A stretch of DNA of 21,458 nt from an uncultured bacterium (GCA_905215035.1 CAJMOJ010000034.1:1-21458), one strand, 5' to 3'; shown: positions 7,489 through 15,398, counted from the stretch's first letter. Translations and numbers: made by a program. The notes: generated from the sequence alone by a model not told the origin.

Positions 7489-8535
7489 TTATTCAAGCGT
7501 GATAACTTGACCTGTTTCCATTGAATCAAAAATCGCGGTAATAACCTTTAAGGTTGCGAGAGCATCTTCGCCACTGCATTGCGCAATTTTCTCGCGACCT
7601 TTACATAAATCAACAAAATGAGCAAGCTCAGCACGCATAGGATCCGTTGTTTCAACATCAAAATGCTCGTGCTTCAATGGTTTGTTCCAACCGTAGTTAT
7701 CCTCATCGTAATAATACAAATCCATATTGGGGAAACCAAACGATCCTTTAGTACCATATACATGCATGCTATTAGCACCAATCCAGAATGAGAACCACGC
7801 ATTTTCACCCGCGGCAAGATCATAGCTCCAAGGACTTGGCGTACCATCGCTAATGAAATACGATGCCGTAACGCCTTCTTTATAATCAATCATGACCGTA
7901 ACAGAATCTTCTACCTCATTATTGCGAATAGTATTGCGCGCCGTTGCATATACCTTCTCTGGCGTCATTCCCGTCACAAAGTTGAGATCATCAAAGTCAT
8001 GAATAGCGTTAATCAGCAAAGGACCGCCACCTTTGGTAACACGCCACGATACATCAAAGTAGTCATGGGGTTTTGCAATAGCATACATGGACTGAATACC
8101 CACAATGTCACCAAGTCGCCCGGAATCAATGATCTCTTTCAAGAACTTATGCTTGGCAGAAGAACGACGATGGTGTCCTACCAACAAAATTGCCTCTGCA
8201 TTAGCGCAGGCCTCAATAATATGCTCTGCTTCTTCAACCGTGTTGGCGATGGGCTTTTCGAGTAAGATATTTTTAATTCCTGCCGCAAGCGAATCATCGA
8301 CTGCTTTCACATGTAATGAATTAGGAAGCGCGATTACAACTGCATCCAATTCTTCGTTAGCAAGCAATTCAGTATAGTCAGCATATAAAGGAACTTGTAG
8401 CTCAGCTGCTACCTCTTCAGCTTGCTGTCCAAATCCAGCTACTGCAACGAGTTCGCATTCCTCATTTGCAACCGCATCACGTGCCGTACGCGCGCCTTGA
8501 TTCAAGCCAAAGACTGCCAACCGTACCTTATCCAT
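7489..8535 (-). CDS. Gfo/Idh/MocA-family NAD(P)-dependent oxidoreductase
   Basis: A 348-residue dehydrogenase of the usual family length. The N-terminal Rossmann fold opens with VRLAVFGLNQGARTA (residues 4-18), where the glycine loop is GLNQGAR rather than the standard GxGxxG. The EKP motif (93-95), whose Lys is normally at the active site, follows. The C-terminal beta-sheet domain carries GGGPLLINAIHDFDDL (169-184), with His179 and Asp183 at the positions of the family's catalytic His and Asp. Members oxidise or reduce sugars, inositols, biliverdin or alicyclic alcohols; the substrate here cannot be read. The start has a strong AAGGAGGGGG. It is first of four same-strand genes running into lpdDCB, so an aromatic- or alicyclic-linked substrate is possible. 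The 159-nt gap leaves room for an internal promoter. Confidence 0.9.
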   Translation of the reverse strand: MDKVRLAVFGLNQGARTARDAVANEECELVAVAGFGQQAEEVAAELQVPLYADYTELLANEELDAVVIALPNSLHVKAVDDSLAAGIKNILLEKPIANTVEEAEHIIEACANAEAILLVGHHRRSSAKHKFLKEIIDSGRLGDIVGIQSMYAIAKPHDYFDVSWRVTKGGGPLLINAIHDFDDLNFVTGMTPEKVYATARNTIRNNEVEDSVTVMIDYKEGVTASYFISDGTPSPWSYDLAAGENAWFSFWIGANSMHVYGTKGSFGFPNMDLYYYDEDNYGWNKPLKHEHFDVETTDPMRAELAHFVDLCKGREKIAQCSGEDALATLKVITAIFDSMETGQVITLE

Positions 8536-8579
8536 AATAAATCCCCCTCCTTGCGCTGCTTACACCAAGATCCCCCTCC

Positions 8580-8605
8580 AACTTTCAAGATCAACTTTCA
8601 AGATC
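8580..8605. repeat. Perfect 13-bp tandem duplication
   Basis: AACTTTCAAGATC occurs at 8580-8592 and again at 8593-8605. The second copy runs into the left arm of the inverted repeat at 8599-8627. Confidence 0.85.
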
Positions 8606-8627
8606 TTATAATCCCCATAAGATCTTG
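8599..8627. promoter_or_regulatory. 11-bp inverted repeat in the leader of the dehydrogenase-lpd operon
   Basis: CAAGATCTTAT (8599-8609) and ATAAGATCTTG (8617-8627) are perfect arms around a 7-nt spacer. The repeat lies about 64 nt upstream of the start at 8535 and downstream of the predicted minus-strand promoter, so it would be a stable hairpin in the mRNA or a repressor site. No T-tract follows on the minus strand. A second small stem, CCTCG (8634-8638) / CGAGG (8643-8647), lies just upstream. Confidence 0.6.
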
Positions 8628-8683
8628 TGTTGTCCTCGTGAACGAGGCGGTGTAGAACAACGCACAATTAACGTGTTGGCCTT

Positions 8684-8711
8684 ATTATAAATAACCTAGG
8701 GCGCTTGCAAA
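8684..8711 (-). promoter_or_regulatory. Predicted promoter of the dehydrogenase-lpd operon
   Basis: On the minus strand a perfect TATAAT (8689-8684) is preceded, across 16 nt, by TTTGCA (8711-8706), a moderate -35. The -35 is inside the outer arm of the palindrome at 8702-8743. Transcription would start near 8677, giving a leader of about 140 nt. Confidence 0.5.
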
Positions 8712-8743
8712 GGAAAATATGAACAGGTTCATATTTGTAAGCG
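8702..8743. promoter_or_regulatory. Long nested palindrome between divergent promoters (probable operator)
   Basis: The inner arms AAATATGAAC (8715-8724) and GTTCATATTT (8727-8736) are a perfect 10-bp inverted repeat with a 2-nt centre. Outside them, CGCTTGCAAA (8702-8711) and TTTGTAAGCG (8734-8743) pair with one mismatch, offset by a 3-base insert. The structure covers the -35 of the minus-strand operon and abuts the -10 of the + strand gene. This is the expected layout for a dimeric regulator controlling both directions. No regulator gene is adjacent. Confidence 0.7.
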
Positions 8744-8749
8744 TATAAT
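8744..8749 (+). promoter_or_regulatory. -10 box of the VanZ-RDD gene, suggesting a leaderless transcript
   Basis: A perfect TATAAT ends 11 nt before the ATG at 8761. A start point 6-8 nt downstream would leave almost no 5' leader, and no Shine-Dalgarno precedes the ATG. The -35 position (8721-8726) falls inside the palindrome and matches consensus poorly, so an activator or repressor is likely. Confidence 0.5.
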
Positions 8750-8760
8750 ACCTACCTTAT

Positions 8761-10089
8761 ATGCACGCTTTTATCTCTGACATACAACTTGGGTTTCTTA
8801 CGTTTCCTTTAGTGGCGCTTGTTATTACGTTCCCGTATATGGCCTACCAATTCCATAGGTTTGGCGCTATATCAGTCTGGAAAACACTCGTTGTATACTC
8901 GTTCGTTTTTTATTGCCTGTGCGCTTGCTACTTAATTGCGCTACCACTTCCGGCCGATAGGACTGCCTTTGTTCCCAACCGTGAACCACAATACAATCCG
9001 TGGCACCTCATTGACCAAATTCAATCTGTTCTTTCGGCAACGTCATTCAGTTTTGCGGACCGCTCCACTTGGGCAAGCACACTCAAATCCCCTATCATTT
9101 ATGAAGCCATCTTCAATGTACTCCTAACCCTGCCCTTAGGCGTTTATCTACGCTATCTTTTTAACTGTAAATGGTGGCAAGCATTATGTATTGGCCTTGC
9201 GACAACCTGTCTGTTTGAATTTTCGCAATTAACAGGACTCTTTGGACTCTACGCTTATCCCTATCGCCTCTTTGATGTTGATGACATCATCCTTAATACC
9301 ACAGGATGCATGATTGGCTTTTGGCTTGCTATTCCGCTTACCTACGCCCTTCCTTCCATGGATAGCATCAACGATGCTGCCCGCACGCGCGGCCTTGCGC
9401 GTGTTTCAGTAACGCGAAGGCTCTTTGCTTGCTTAATTGATGTACTTTTAAGTTTTATCCTGTTTTTGTTGATCTGGTTTATAGCGCGTCCAACTGATCT
9501 TCAAATCGCACAAGCATTAGCGCTCGACCCAAGTAAAGCGCACGCCAAGGGACTTCTTTCCCACTTCTTGCTTGAACTTCAGGCTGATCCGGTAAGTGCA
9601 CTTTTAGTTCTTTTCTTATGCATAGTGATTGTCTTTATGCTTGTTCCTATCATCACACGTGGGAAAACACCAGGACAAGCATTGGTAGGCATTACGATTA
9701 TTAATGCACATACCGGAAAACAACCACCGTGGTATGCGTATCTTATTCGTTATGGCACACTCGCGCTTTTTGTAAGTGCGCCATTGTGGCTGGGCACCCT
9801 CGTCCCTCCCGAGATTGATGGTATCCAAGGATCAACCCTGATAGAGCTACTTGTTATGATCTATGGTATCTGGATTATCACGCTTATCGTACGCGCTTTT
9901 GCAAGCATGATGGGCAAACCAGTTGCTATGCTCAATGAACTACTTTCAAATACACGTTTAGTACCTACAAAATCCTTACGTGAGCAATATTCTAGACATT
10001 ATTCTGAACATACTACGTACTCTGAACATGCCACGCGTACAGAACGCATCCCCCGCACCGACTATACTAAACAAAAGCAGATACGGTAA
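8761..10089 (+). CDS. VanZ-RDD fusion membrane protein
   Basis: A 442-residue polytopic membrane protein. Residues about 40-195 are a VanZ-like domain, with the family motif FEFSQ at 152-156 and RLFDVDDIILNTTG at 169-182. VanZ relatives are linked to low-level teicoplanin resistance by unknown means. Residues about 217-395 form an RDD domain: the Arg pair at 219-220, Asp227 in the first span and GKTPGQALVGI at 301-311. RDD proteins have been linked to ion transport or envelope functions. The last 45 residues are polar with a short duplicated YSEH(T/A)T motif. The ATG lies only 11 nt past a perfect -10, so it is probably translated leaderless. It is divergent from the decarboxylase operon across a shared palindrome; function beyond the envelope is unknown. 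Confidence 0.9.
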   Translation: MHAFISDIQLGFLTFPLVALVITFPYMAYQFHRFGAISVWKTLVVYSFVFYCLCACYLIALPLPADRTAFVPNREPQYNPWHLIDQIQSVLSATSFSFADRSTWASTLKSPIIYEAIFNVLLTLPLGVYLRYLFNCKWWQALCIGLATTCLFEFSQLTGLFGLYAYPYRLFDVDDIILNTTGCMIGFWLAIPLTYALPSMDSINDAARTRGLARVSVTRRLFACLIDVLLSFILFLLIWFIARPTDLQIAQALALDPSKAHAKGLLSHFLLELQADPVSALLVLFLCIVIVFMLVPIITRGKTPGQALVGITIINAHTGKQPPWYAYLIRYGTLALFVSAPLWLGTLVPPEIDGIQGSTLIELLVMIYGIWIITLIVRAFASMMGKPVAMLNELLSNTRLVPTKSLREQYSRHYSEHTTYSEHATRTERIPRTDYTKQKQIR

Positions 10090-10101
10090 ATGCAATAAAC
10101 A

Positions 10102-10119
10102 TTCTCAGTATTCTCAGTA
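10102..10119. repeat. Perfect 9-bp tandem duplication between convergent genes
   Basis: TTCTCAGTA occurs twice without a gap (10102-10110, 10111-10119) in the 45-nt space between the VanZ-RDD and glycosyltransferase stops. I see no terminator hairpin in this gap. Confidence 0.8.
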
Positions 10120-10134
10120 GGTTGATGGGCTTTC

Positions 10135-11070
10135 CTAGCGTCGATAAAATCCATTAGAGGCTTTATACACATCAATTTCCCACTGTTTGCGATGGGATTT
10201 TGCCACCGTATCGAGGATAATACCCGCAGTAAAGGAAAGCGCTCCGCAGATCACCAAAGCAATAGCCAAAATAGCAGAAGGGACTTTTGATACCCAACCC
10301 GTTGTTGCGAACTCAGTAATAACAGGAATTCCTGCGATCAATCCTAAAATCACTAACACAAGCGCCAACCATCCAAAAAAGGCAAGCGGCTTGTAATCTT
10401 TAAACAACGATGTAATAGCCCGAAGCACTTTAGCCCCATCGCCAAACGTAGAAAGCTTTGAGTAGCTTCCTTCTGGACGATCGCGATAATCAATAGGAAC
10501 ATCTTCAATGCGCCATCGTTTATCAACAGCATGAATTGAGATCTCAGTTTCAATCTGAAATCCCTCAGACAAAACGGGCATCGTTTTAACAAACACGCGA
10601 TTAAAAGCACGGTATCCCGTCATAACGTCTTCAAAAGCATACCCATAGATTACTTTAATAAGCCAACGCACAAGGTCGTTACCAAACCCATGAAATGCGC
10701 GATCGTTCTCTTCTCCGTAGCTACCATTGGAAAGACGATCTCCAACCGTCATATCAGCACGATCATCCATGAGCGGCGCCAAAAGAGCAGGTGCAAACTC
10801 AGCAGGATAAGTATCATCGCCATCCACCATAAGGTAATAATCTGCATCAATATCTCTAAACATTTGACGCACAACATTACCCTTGCCTTGACGGCCTTCA
10901 AAGCGGACAATAGCCCCATGCGCCGCTGCAATCTCAGCAGTGTCGTCAGAAGAATTATTGTCATATACATAAATATCGGCTTCAGGCAGAACCCTTTTGA
11001 AATCATCCACCACTTTGCCAATAGTCACTGCTTCGTTATAGCAAGGAATAAGTACGGCAACCTCTGCCAT
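10135..11070 (-). CDS. GT2-family polyprenyl-phosphate glycosyltransferase
   Basis: A 311-residue membrane-associated GT-A enzyme of the dolichol-phosphate mannose synthase / GtrB type, predicted to move a sugar from a nucleotide donor to undecaprenyl phosphate at the inner face of the membrane. Seen: VAVLIPCYNEAVTIGKVV at 4-21, YDNNSSDDT at 36-44, the metal-binding DGD (83-85) in LMVDGDDTYPAE, DVMTGYRAFN (148-157), and GFQIETEISIHA with the acidic acceptor-region pair (170-181). Two C-terminal spans (about 230-252 and 264-288) anchor it. ATG 11070 is preceded by GGGAGG. It is alone on its strand; no flippase or second glycosyltransferase is in the window, so the glycan it serves is unknown. 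Confidence 0.95.
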   Translation of the reverse strand: MAEVAVLIPCYNEAVTIGKVVDDFKRVLPEADIYVYDNNSSDDTAEIAAAHGAIVRFEGRQGKGNVVRQMFRDIDADYYLMVDGDDTYPAEFAPALLAPLMDDRADMTVGDRLSNGSYGEENDRAFHGFGNDLVRWLIKVIYGYAFEDVMTGYRAFNRVFVKTMPVLSEGFQIETEISIHAVDKRWRIEDVPIDYRDRPEGSYSKLSTFGDGAKVLRAITSLFKDYKPLAFFGWLALVLVILGLIAGIPVITEFATTGWVSKVPSAILAIALVICGALSFTAGIILDTVAKSHRKQWEIDVYKASNGFYRR

Positions 11071-11452
11071 GAGTTCCTCCCGTAACCCCCTATGAGGATA
11101 TACCTCAGTAGTACTCGACTAACTACTTTACCAACATCGCCAATACTGGTATCACCTATAAAAACACGACATAATCCATAGGCATTCTTATAGCGATTTG
11201 AGCTTGTTGCTCTGTTCTTTTGTCGTTGTTAAGTATGCCACGAATCATTTCTTCTCAAAATACATAAACAAAAATGTTCGGGAAAAGCAGCGACAAACTA
11301 TGCCATGCGCTCTTATTTATGCAGAATAACCGCTAAAATAAAGAAGCGTTACCATCGTAACAGCATCCTGTATAAGCAAAGTTCACAATATTGCATTAGT
11401 TTGCTGAATAGAGCCCTGCAGGATAAAGTCCGACCCTTTACTGTCCTGCACT
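11071..11452. other. Divergent intergenic region, glycosyltransferase / hybrid kinase
   Basis: The glycosyltransferase leader holds two small inverted repeats, TGAGG (11093-11097) / CCTCA (11103-11107) and AGTAGT (11107-11112) / ACTACT (11122-11127), which are mutually exclusive because they share a base. A possible + strand -10, TATAAG (11371-11376), and a hairpin next to the kinase start (11417-11450) lie on the other side. No gene is seen. Confidence 0.5.
11417..11450 (+). promoter_or_regulatory. Hairpin abutting the hybrid kinase start codon
   Basis: TGCAGGA (11417-11423) pairs with TCCTGCA (11444-11450), and TAAAG (11424-11428) pairs with CTTTA (11436-11440), with a 3-nt bulge (CTG) on the right arm. 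It ends two bases before the ATG at 11453. The only Shine-Dalgarno-like bases (AGGA, 11420-11423) are in its left arm. It could block ribosome entry, or be a DNA operator. Confidence 0.5.
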
Positions 11453-14293
11453 ATGAAACTTGAACCTAAAACATTTGAAACGTTTAACAAGCCGCTGATT
11501 TTAGCGCTTTCAATCATCGCTTTTATCTTAGTCATGGTAGTGTTTGCTGTTTTCATGCAGCAAAACACGGCACGTATCGTGTCTAACAACTCAAACTACA
11601 TTAAAGATGCTACTGAACAAACTGCCGCACGTGTATCAATGCAGCTCGATAACGCATTGCACGATATTCAAGCTATCGCCCACCTTGAATCAAATCTTCT
11701 TGATAATTCTATGCTTGATAAAGAAGAGATCGCAAGCATTGCAAGCATGTCTTCATTTGACTATCTTGAATATGTTGATGCACAAGGCCAATGCCATCGT
11801 GCAGATGGCTCCTTGGTTGATGTCTCTCATCGTCGCTATTTCCAGGAAGGCATCCAGGGTAAATCAGGCGTATTCTACACCCAAGAATCCATGATTACTC
11901 ATGAATCAATGCTGGTGTTCTATACTCCGGTATACATCAATGACGATTCAACCATTGTTGGCGTTATGATTGCAGAATATGGCGAAGAACGCCTCACGTC
12001 GATGCTGCAAGCAAGTTATTTTGGCTATGACAGTTCAGTGGTTATGGTTAATACAGCAGGCGTTATTGTTGCAAGCTCTAATCCAGCAATTGCGGGCAGC
12101 AACCTTCTTGATCAAGTCGCTCCACGCGGCAGCATCAGCTCTGCTAATTTTGCCAAACTCTCTGATGCGATTGCTACCCAAAGCCCCTTCTTATTCAATT
12201 TCACTGCAGATGACAACGGCATTGGTCTAGCATACCTTACACCAATAGCGGGCACCGATATGATGCTTATGGGCTCGTTTCCGTCTGCCGTGTCTCAAGC
12301 AATGGTAGATGAAGCCAATAACGATGGGCGACAAGCGCTTATCGAAATATGTCTTATCTTTTTAGCTATTTTCGCGCTTATCATTATCACTAATGAGATC
12401 ATTCGTCGCCGCATGTCCAATGAGGTGCGTGATAAAACCTATACCTACGAAGCGCTCGCTAAACTCTTTGAGCGCATGGTCTTAATTGACATTGAGCACA
12501 ACACCTATCGCTACCTTGATGGTGGTGGCCCTGAAAACAATACGATTCCTCTAGAAGGCCCCTTGCCTCTTTATCTCAACCATTTAATCTCAATGGTTGC
12601 AGAAGAAGAGCAACGTGAAGATGCTAAAAATCGTCTTTCCCTTGATTTTCTTTGCGATCACTTACCACCTGGCGTAGATGAATTGCGCCTTGAATATCGC
12701 ATGAACCGCGCCGAATACTGCGATTGGGAGGATATTAACATCATCTGCATTGGGCGAAACGCAGATCACAAGCCCAGTCTCCTTATTGCAACTTCTCAAA
12801 ATGTGTCTGATCTTAAAGAGCGCGAACAATCTATTAGGCAAGCACTTTTAAATTCTTATCATGCGGCCGTAGAAGCAAGTCAGGCAAAGACATCATTCCT
12901 CTCTCAGATGAGTCATGATATTCGCACGCCTATGAACGCCATTATCGGCATGACAGCTCTTGCGCGCCTTCATGTTAATGAACCTGATCGCGTCAATGAC
13001 TACTTAGACAAAATTGCTGTCTCATCTGACCATTTGCTTCAATTGGTCAATGAGGTGCTTGACCTATCCAAGATTGAATCAGGAAAAATCTCTTTGGACG
13101 AAAAACCGTTCCACTTAAGCTTGTTAATAGAAAATCTTTCTATTATCTTCCAAACACAAGCAGCAGAATCGGGCACGACCTTTATCATCGACACAAGTCG
13201 TATTGTTCATGACTACGTTCTTTGCGATTCACTCCGTCTACAACAAATCTTTATCAACCTTTTGGGTAACGCTTTCAAATTCACATCAGGTGGAGGAACC
13301 GTTCGCTTCACCATTACTGAGCGTCCCAGTCGTCTTCAGGGTATCAATCATTATGAATTTATTATTTCTGATACAGGACGTGGTATGGCTGAAGAATTCA
13401 TGGATCGCATGTTTGAGCCATTCGTCCGAGAAGACGACACAGCCAATATCAATGAAACCCACGAAGGTACAGGGCTCGGACTACCCATCGCTAAAAACAT
13501 TATTCAGCTTATGAACGGAACTATCGAGGCTCATTCTGTCGTTGGAGAGGGAACAACCTTTACTGTTATCTTGAGTTTTAAGGCACTCGAAGAGGATGAC
13601 GAAAAGACAGAGATTGATCAACAACCAGAAAACCAAGCGGAAGCAAAACAGCAAGCAAAACAGCAAGCAAAACAGCAAGCAAAACAGCAAGGAGAAGACA
13701 CACCAGAAAGCCAAGCAACAGAAGACCAAACAGACTATCAGCCCATACCTCAAACAGAGCCTCAACGAGAAGATCAACGCGAAGAACTGGCGAGCACACC
13801 GAAAGACGAACTACCTGTTCAGCCACAGAGATCGGTAAGTTCAGCCTCAAAACAAGCCATCGAGTCCTTAAAAGCAGAAGATTTTAACGGACTTCGAATC
13901 CTACTTGTTGAAGACAATCTTCTTAATATGGAAATTGCCGCAGGTCTTCTTGAGACTATGAATATTGTTGTCGAACGTGCTGAAGATGGTAGCGTTGCGG
14001 TTGAAGCAATTCGTAATCACGAGCCAGGATACTACGACTTAATCTTTATGGATATTCAAATGCCTGTTATGGATGGCTATACGGCCATGAGAACAATCCG
14101 CACCATGGAAGACCGTCCTGATTTAGCCGAAATTCCCATTGTTGCTCTATCAGCCAATGCTTTTATCGAAGATGTCCAAAACGCAAAAAATGCTGGTGCT
14201 AATGAACACTTAGCAAAACCGATCGATATTCATTTATTAGCCCGTGTAATTCATACTCTCACGGACGAAAAAATAGATACCGCAGAAAACTAA
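11453..14293 (+). CDS. Membrane hybrid sensor histidine kinase with Cache-like sensor and receiver domain
   Basis: A 946-residue signalling protein. A first span (about 14-35) and a second (about 296-313) flank an extracytoplasmic region of about 260 residues of Cache-like character that would bind a ligand. A PAS-like linker of about 140 residues follows. The HisKA domain has SHDIRTPMNAIIGM with phospho-acceptor His488. The ATPase domain has the N-box Asn606, DTGRGM from Asp640, and GTGLGLP from Gly672. A low-complexity Gln/Glu-rich linker (about 715-800) contains four exact AKQQ repeats (731-746). The C-terminal receiver has the acidic pocket at Asp821, phospho-acceptor Asp867 (MDIQMP) and Lys922. 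No HPt or DNA-binding domain is present, so phosphate must pass to a separate partner. No ordinary ribosome site precedes ATG 11453; the membrane span right after it supports this start. Confidence 0.95.
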   Translation: MKLEPKTFETFNKPLILALSIIAFILVMVVFAVFMQQNTARIVSNNSNYIKDATEQTAARVSMQLDNALHDIQAIAHLESNLLDNSMLDKEEIASIASMSSFDYLEYVDAQGQCHRADGSLVDVSHRRYFQEGIQGKSGVFYTQESMITHESMLVFYTPVYINDDSTIVGVMIAEYGEERLTSMLQASYFGYDSSVVMVNTAGVIVASSNPAIAGSNLLDQVAPRGSISSANFAKLSDAIATQSPFLFNFTADDNGIGLAYLTPIAGTDMMLMGSFPSAVSQAMVDEANNDGRQALIEICLIFLAIFALIIITNEIIRRRMSNEVRDKTYTYEALAKLFERMVLIDIEHNTYRYLDGGGPENNTIPLEGPLPLYLNHLISMVAEEEQREDAKNRLSLDFLCDHLPPGVDELRLEYRMNRAEYCDWEDINIICIGRNADHKPSLLIATSQNVSDLKEREQSIRQALLNSYHAAVEASQAKTSFLSQMSHDIRTPMNAIIGMTALARLHVNEPDRVNDYLDKIAVSSDHLLQLVNEVLDLSKIESGKISLDEKPFHLSLLIENLSIIFQTQAAESGTTFIIDTSRIVHDYVLCDSLRLQQIFINLLGNAFKFTSGGGTVRFTITERPSRLQGINHYEFIISDTGRGMAEEFMDRMFEPFVREDDTANINETHEGTGLGLPIAKNIIQLMNGTIEAHSVVGEGTTFTVILSFKALEEDDEKTEIDQQPENQAEAKQQAKQQAKQQAKQQGEDTPESQATEDQTDYQPIPQTEPQREDQREELASTPKDELPVQPQRSVSSASKQAIESLKAEDFNGLRILLVEDNLLNMEIAAGLLETMNIVVERAEDGSVAVEAIRNHEPGYYDLIFMDIQMPVMDGYTAMRTIRTMEDRPDLAEIPIVALSANAFIEDVQNAKNAGANEHLAKPIDIHLLARVIHTLTDEKIDTAEN
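13643..13690 (+). repeat. Four exact 12-bp tandem repeats inside the hybrid kinase
   Basis: GCAAAACAGCAA is repeated four times without change, in frame, encoding AKQQ x4 in the linker between the ATPase and receiver domains. Exact identity at third positions suggests recent slippage. Copy number could change linker length without breaking the frame. Confidence 0.95.
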
Positions 14294-14294
14294 G

Positions 14295-14318
14295 CGAGGG
14301 GATTATTTAATCCCCTCG
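14295..14318. terminator. Compact bidirectional terminator-like hairpin between convergent genes
   Basis: CGAGGGGATTA (14295-14305) and TAATCCCCTCG (14308-14318) form a perfect 11-bp stem with a 2-nt nominal loop. It begins one base after the kinase stop and overlaps the last codons and stop of pilT. A TTTT follows the stem on the minus strand; the + strand has no good T-tract. It probably ends both transcripts, more weakly on the + strand. Confidence 0.55.
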
Positions 14319-15379
14319 GCCTCAAACCGCTTTTCAAGTGCTTCTTGGTGAATAGCACATTGTAGAGCAATCTCTTTGGCAACTTTGCCAGATTTCACCA
14401 GATCAAAAAGGCTCTGATCCATAGTAATCATGCCCTCTTGAGCTCCTGCAGCAATAACGCTATCGATTTGATGGGTTTTCTCCTCGCGAATCAAATTGCG
14501 AATCGCAGGATTGGTGACCATAATTTCAAAAGCAGGAACAACCGTACCATCGAGAGCAGGAACAAGCTGCTGACTCACTACCGCCTGCAATACCATAGAA
14601 AGCTGCATGCGAATCTGACGCTGTTGGTTTGCAGGAAACGCATCCACAATGCGATCAATCGTGTTGGCAGCACCGGTTGTGTGTAAGGTAGAGAACAAGA
14701 GCTGCGCCATCTCTGCCGCCGTTACGGCAGTAGCAATAGTCTCTTGATCACGCATCTCTCCCAAAAGAATAACGTCCGGACTTTCACGCATTGCCGAACG
14801 CAATGCCTCAGCATACGTCGCGACATCAGTTGGAATTTCACGCTGCGTCACAATACAACCATCGTGGCGATGTACATATTCAATGGGGTCTTCCATAGTA
14901 ATAATATGACCCGAACGCTCTGAGTTAATACGATCAACAATACACGCTAACGTTGTTGACTTACCTGCTCCTGCCGGCCCGGTAACCAAGACAAGTCCTT
15001 TTTGGAGTTCGGCACACTTCATAACTTGATCAGGAATGCTGTATTCCTCGGGAGTTGGCAACACAAAAGGAATGACACGAATCACCGCACCATAGGAACC
15101 ACGCTGACGAAAAACATTAGCACGAAAACGACCAACGCCGGGTAGTGCAAACGAAAAATCGTCATCATGATTATGTGCATCAACAAAAGGAGCCATATCA
15201 CGACGGGCGGCCTCATAAATGCTCACAATAAGTTTTTCTGTATCAGCTGGCATGAGGGGCTTATCGCCTAATCGCTGCTGACGTCCATCAATAGAACACG
15301 TCAACGGAAGGCCAGCAATAATAAAAATATCAGATGCCTTAGAATCAATCATATCCTGCAGCAATGATGTCAGTTCCAT
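14303..15379 (-). CDS. pilT: PilT twitching-motility retraction ATPase
   Basis: A hexameric cytoplasmic ATPase that powers type IV pilus retraction. It has 358 residues, typical of PilT. Seen: Walker A GPAGAGKST (134-142), Asp box ITMEDPIEYVH (160-170), Walker B LLGEMRD with Glu208, and the His box EMAQLLFSTLH (223-233). AIRNLIREEKTHQI (292-305) is the PilT-specific C-terminal motif and separates it from PilB. It lacks the long N-terminal domain of PilB/GspE. Start ATG 15379 has GAGGAG just upstream. It is last in the pilus operon, 19 nt after the previous gene, and its stop codon is inside the hairpin at 14295-14318. No extension ATPase is in the window. Confidence 0.96.
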   Translation of the reverse strand: MELTSLLQDMIDSKASDIFIIAGLPLTCSIDGRQQRLGDKPLMPADTEKLIVSIYEAARRDMAPFVDAHNHDDDFSFALPGVGRFRANVFRQRGSYGAVIRVIPFVLPTPEEYSIPDQVMKCAELQKGLVLVTGPAGAGKSTTLACIVDRINSERSGHIITMEDPIEYVHRHDGCIVTQREIPTDVATYAEALRSAMRESPDVILLGEMRDQETIATAVTAAEMAQLLFSTLHTTGAANTIDRIVDAFPANQQRQIRMQLSMVLQAVVSQQLVPALDGTVVPAFEIMVTNPAIRNLIREEKTHQIDSVIAAGAQEGMITMDQSLFDLVKSGKVAKEIALQCAIHQEALEKRFEAEGIK

Positions 15380-15398
15380 GAGCTCTCCTCACTTATCA

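Noticed and set aside
13643..13690. CRISPR-like array
   Set aside because: The repeat units are 12 bp, directly joined without spacers, and lie within an open coding frame.
13481..13850. Frames opposite or beside the kinase linker rich in Leu/Cys/Phe or Lys/Gln
   Set aside because: They are shadows of the low-complexity AKQQ repeat and have no ribosome site.
14303..15379. PilB/GspE extension ATPase
   Set aside because: The length of 358 residues, the absence of the large N-terminal domain and the AIRNLIREEKTHQI motif indicate PilT.
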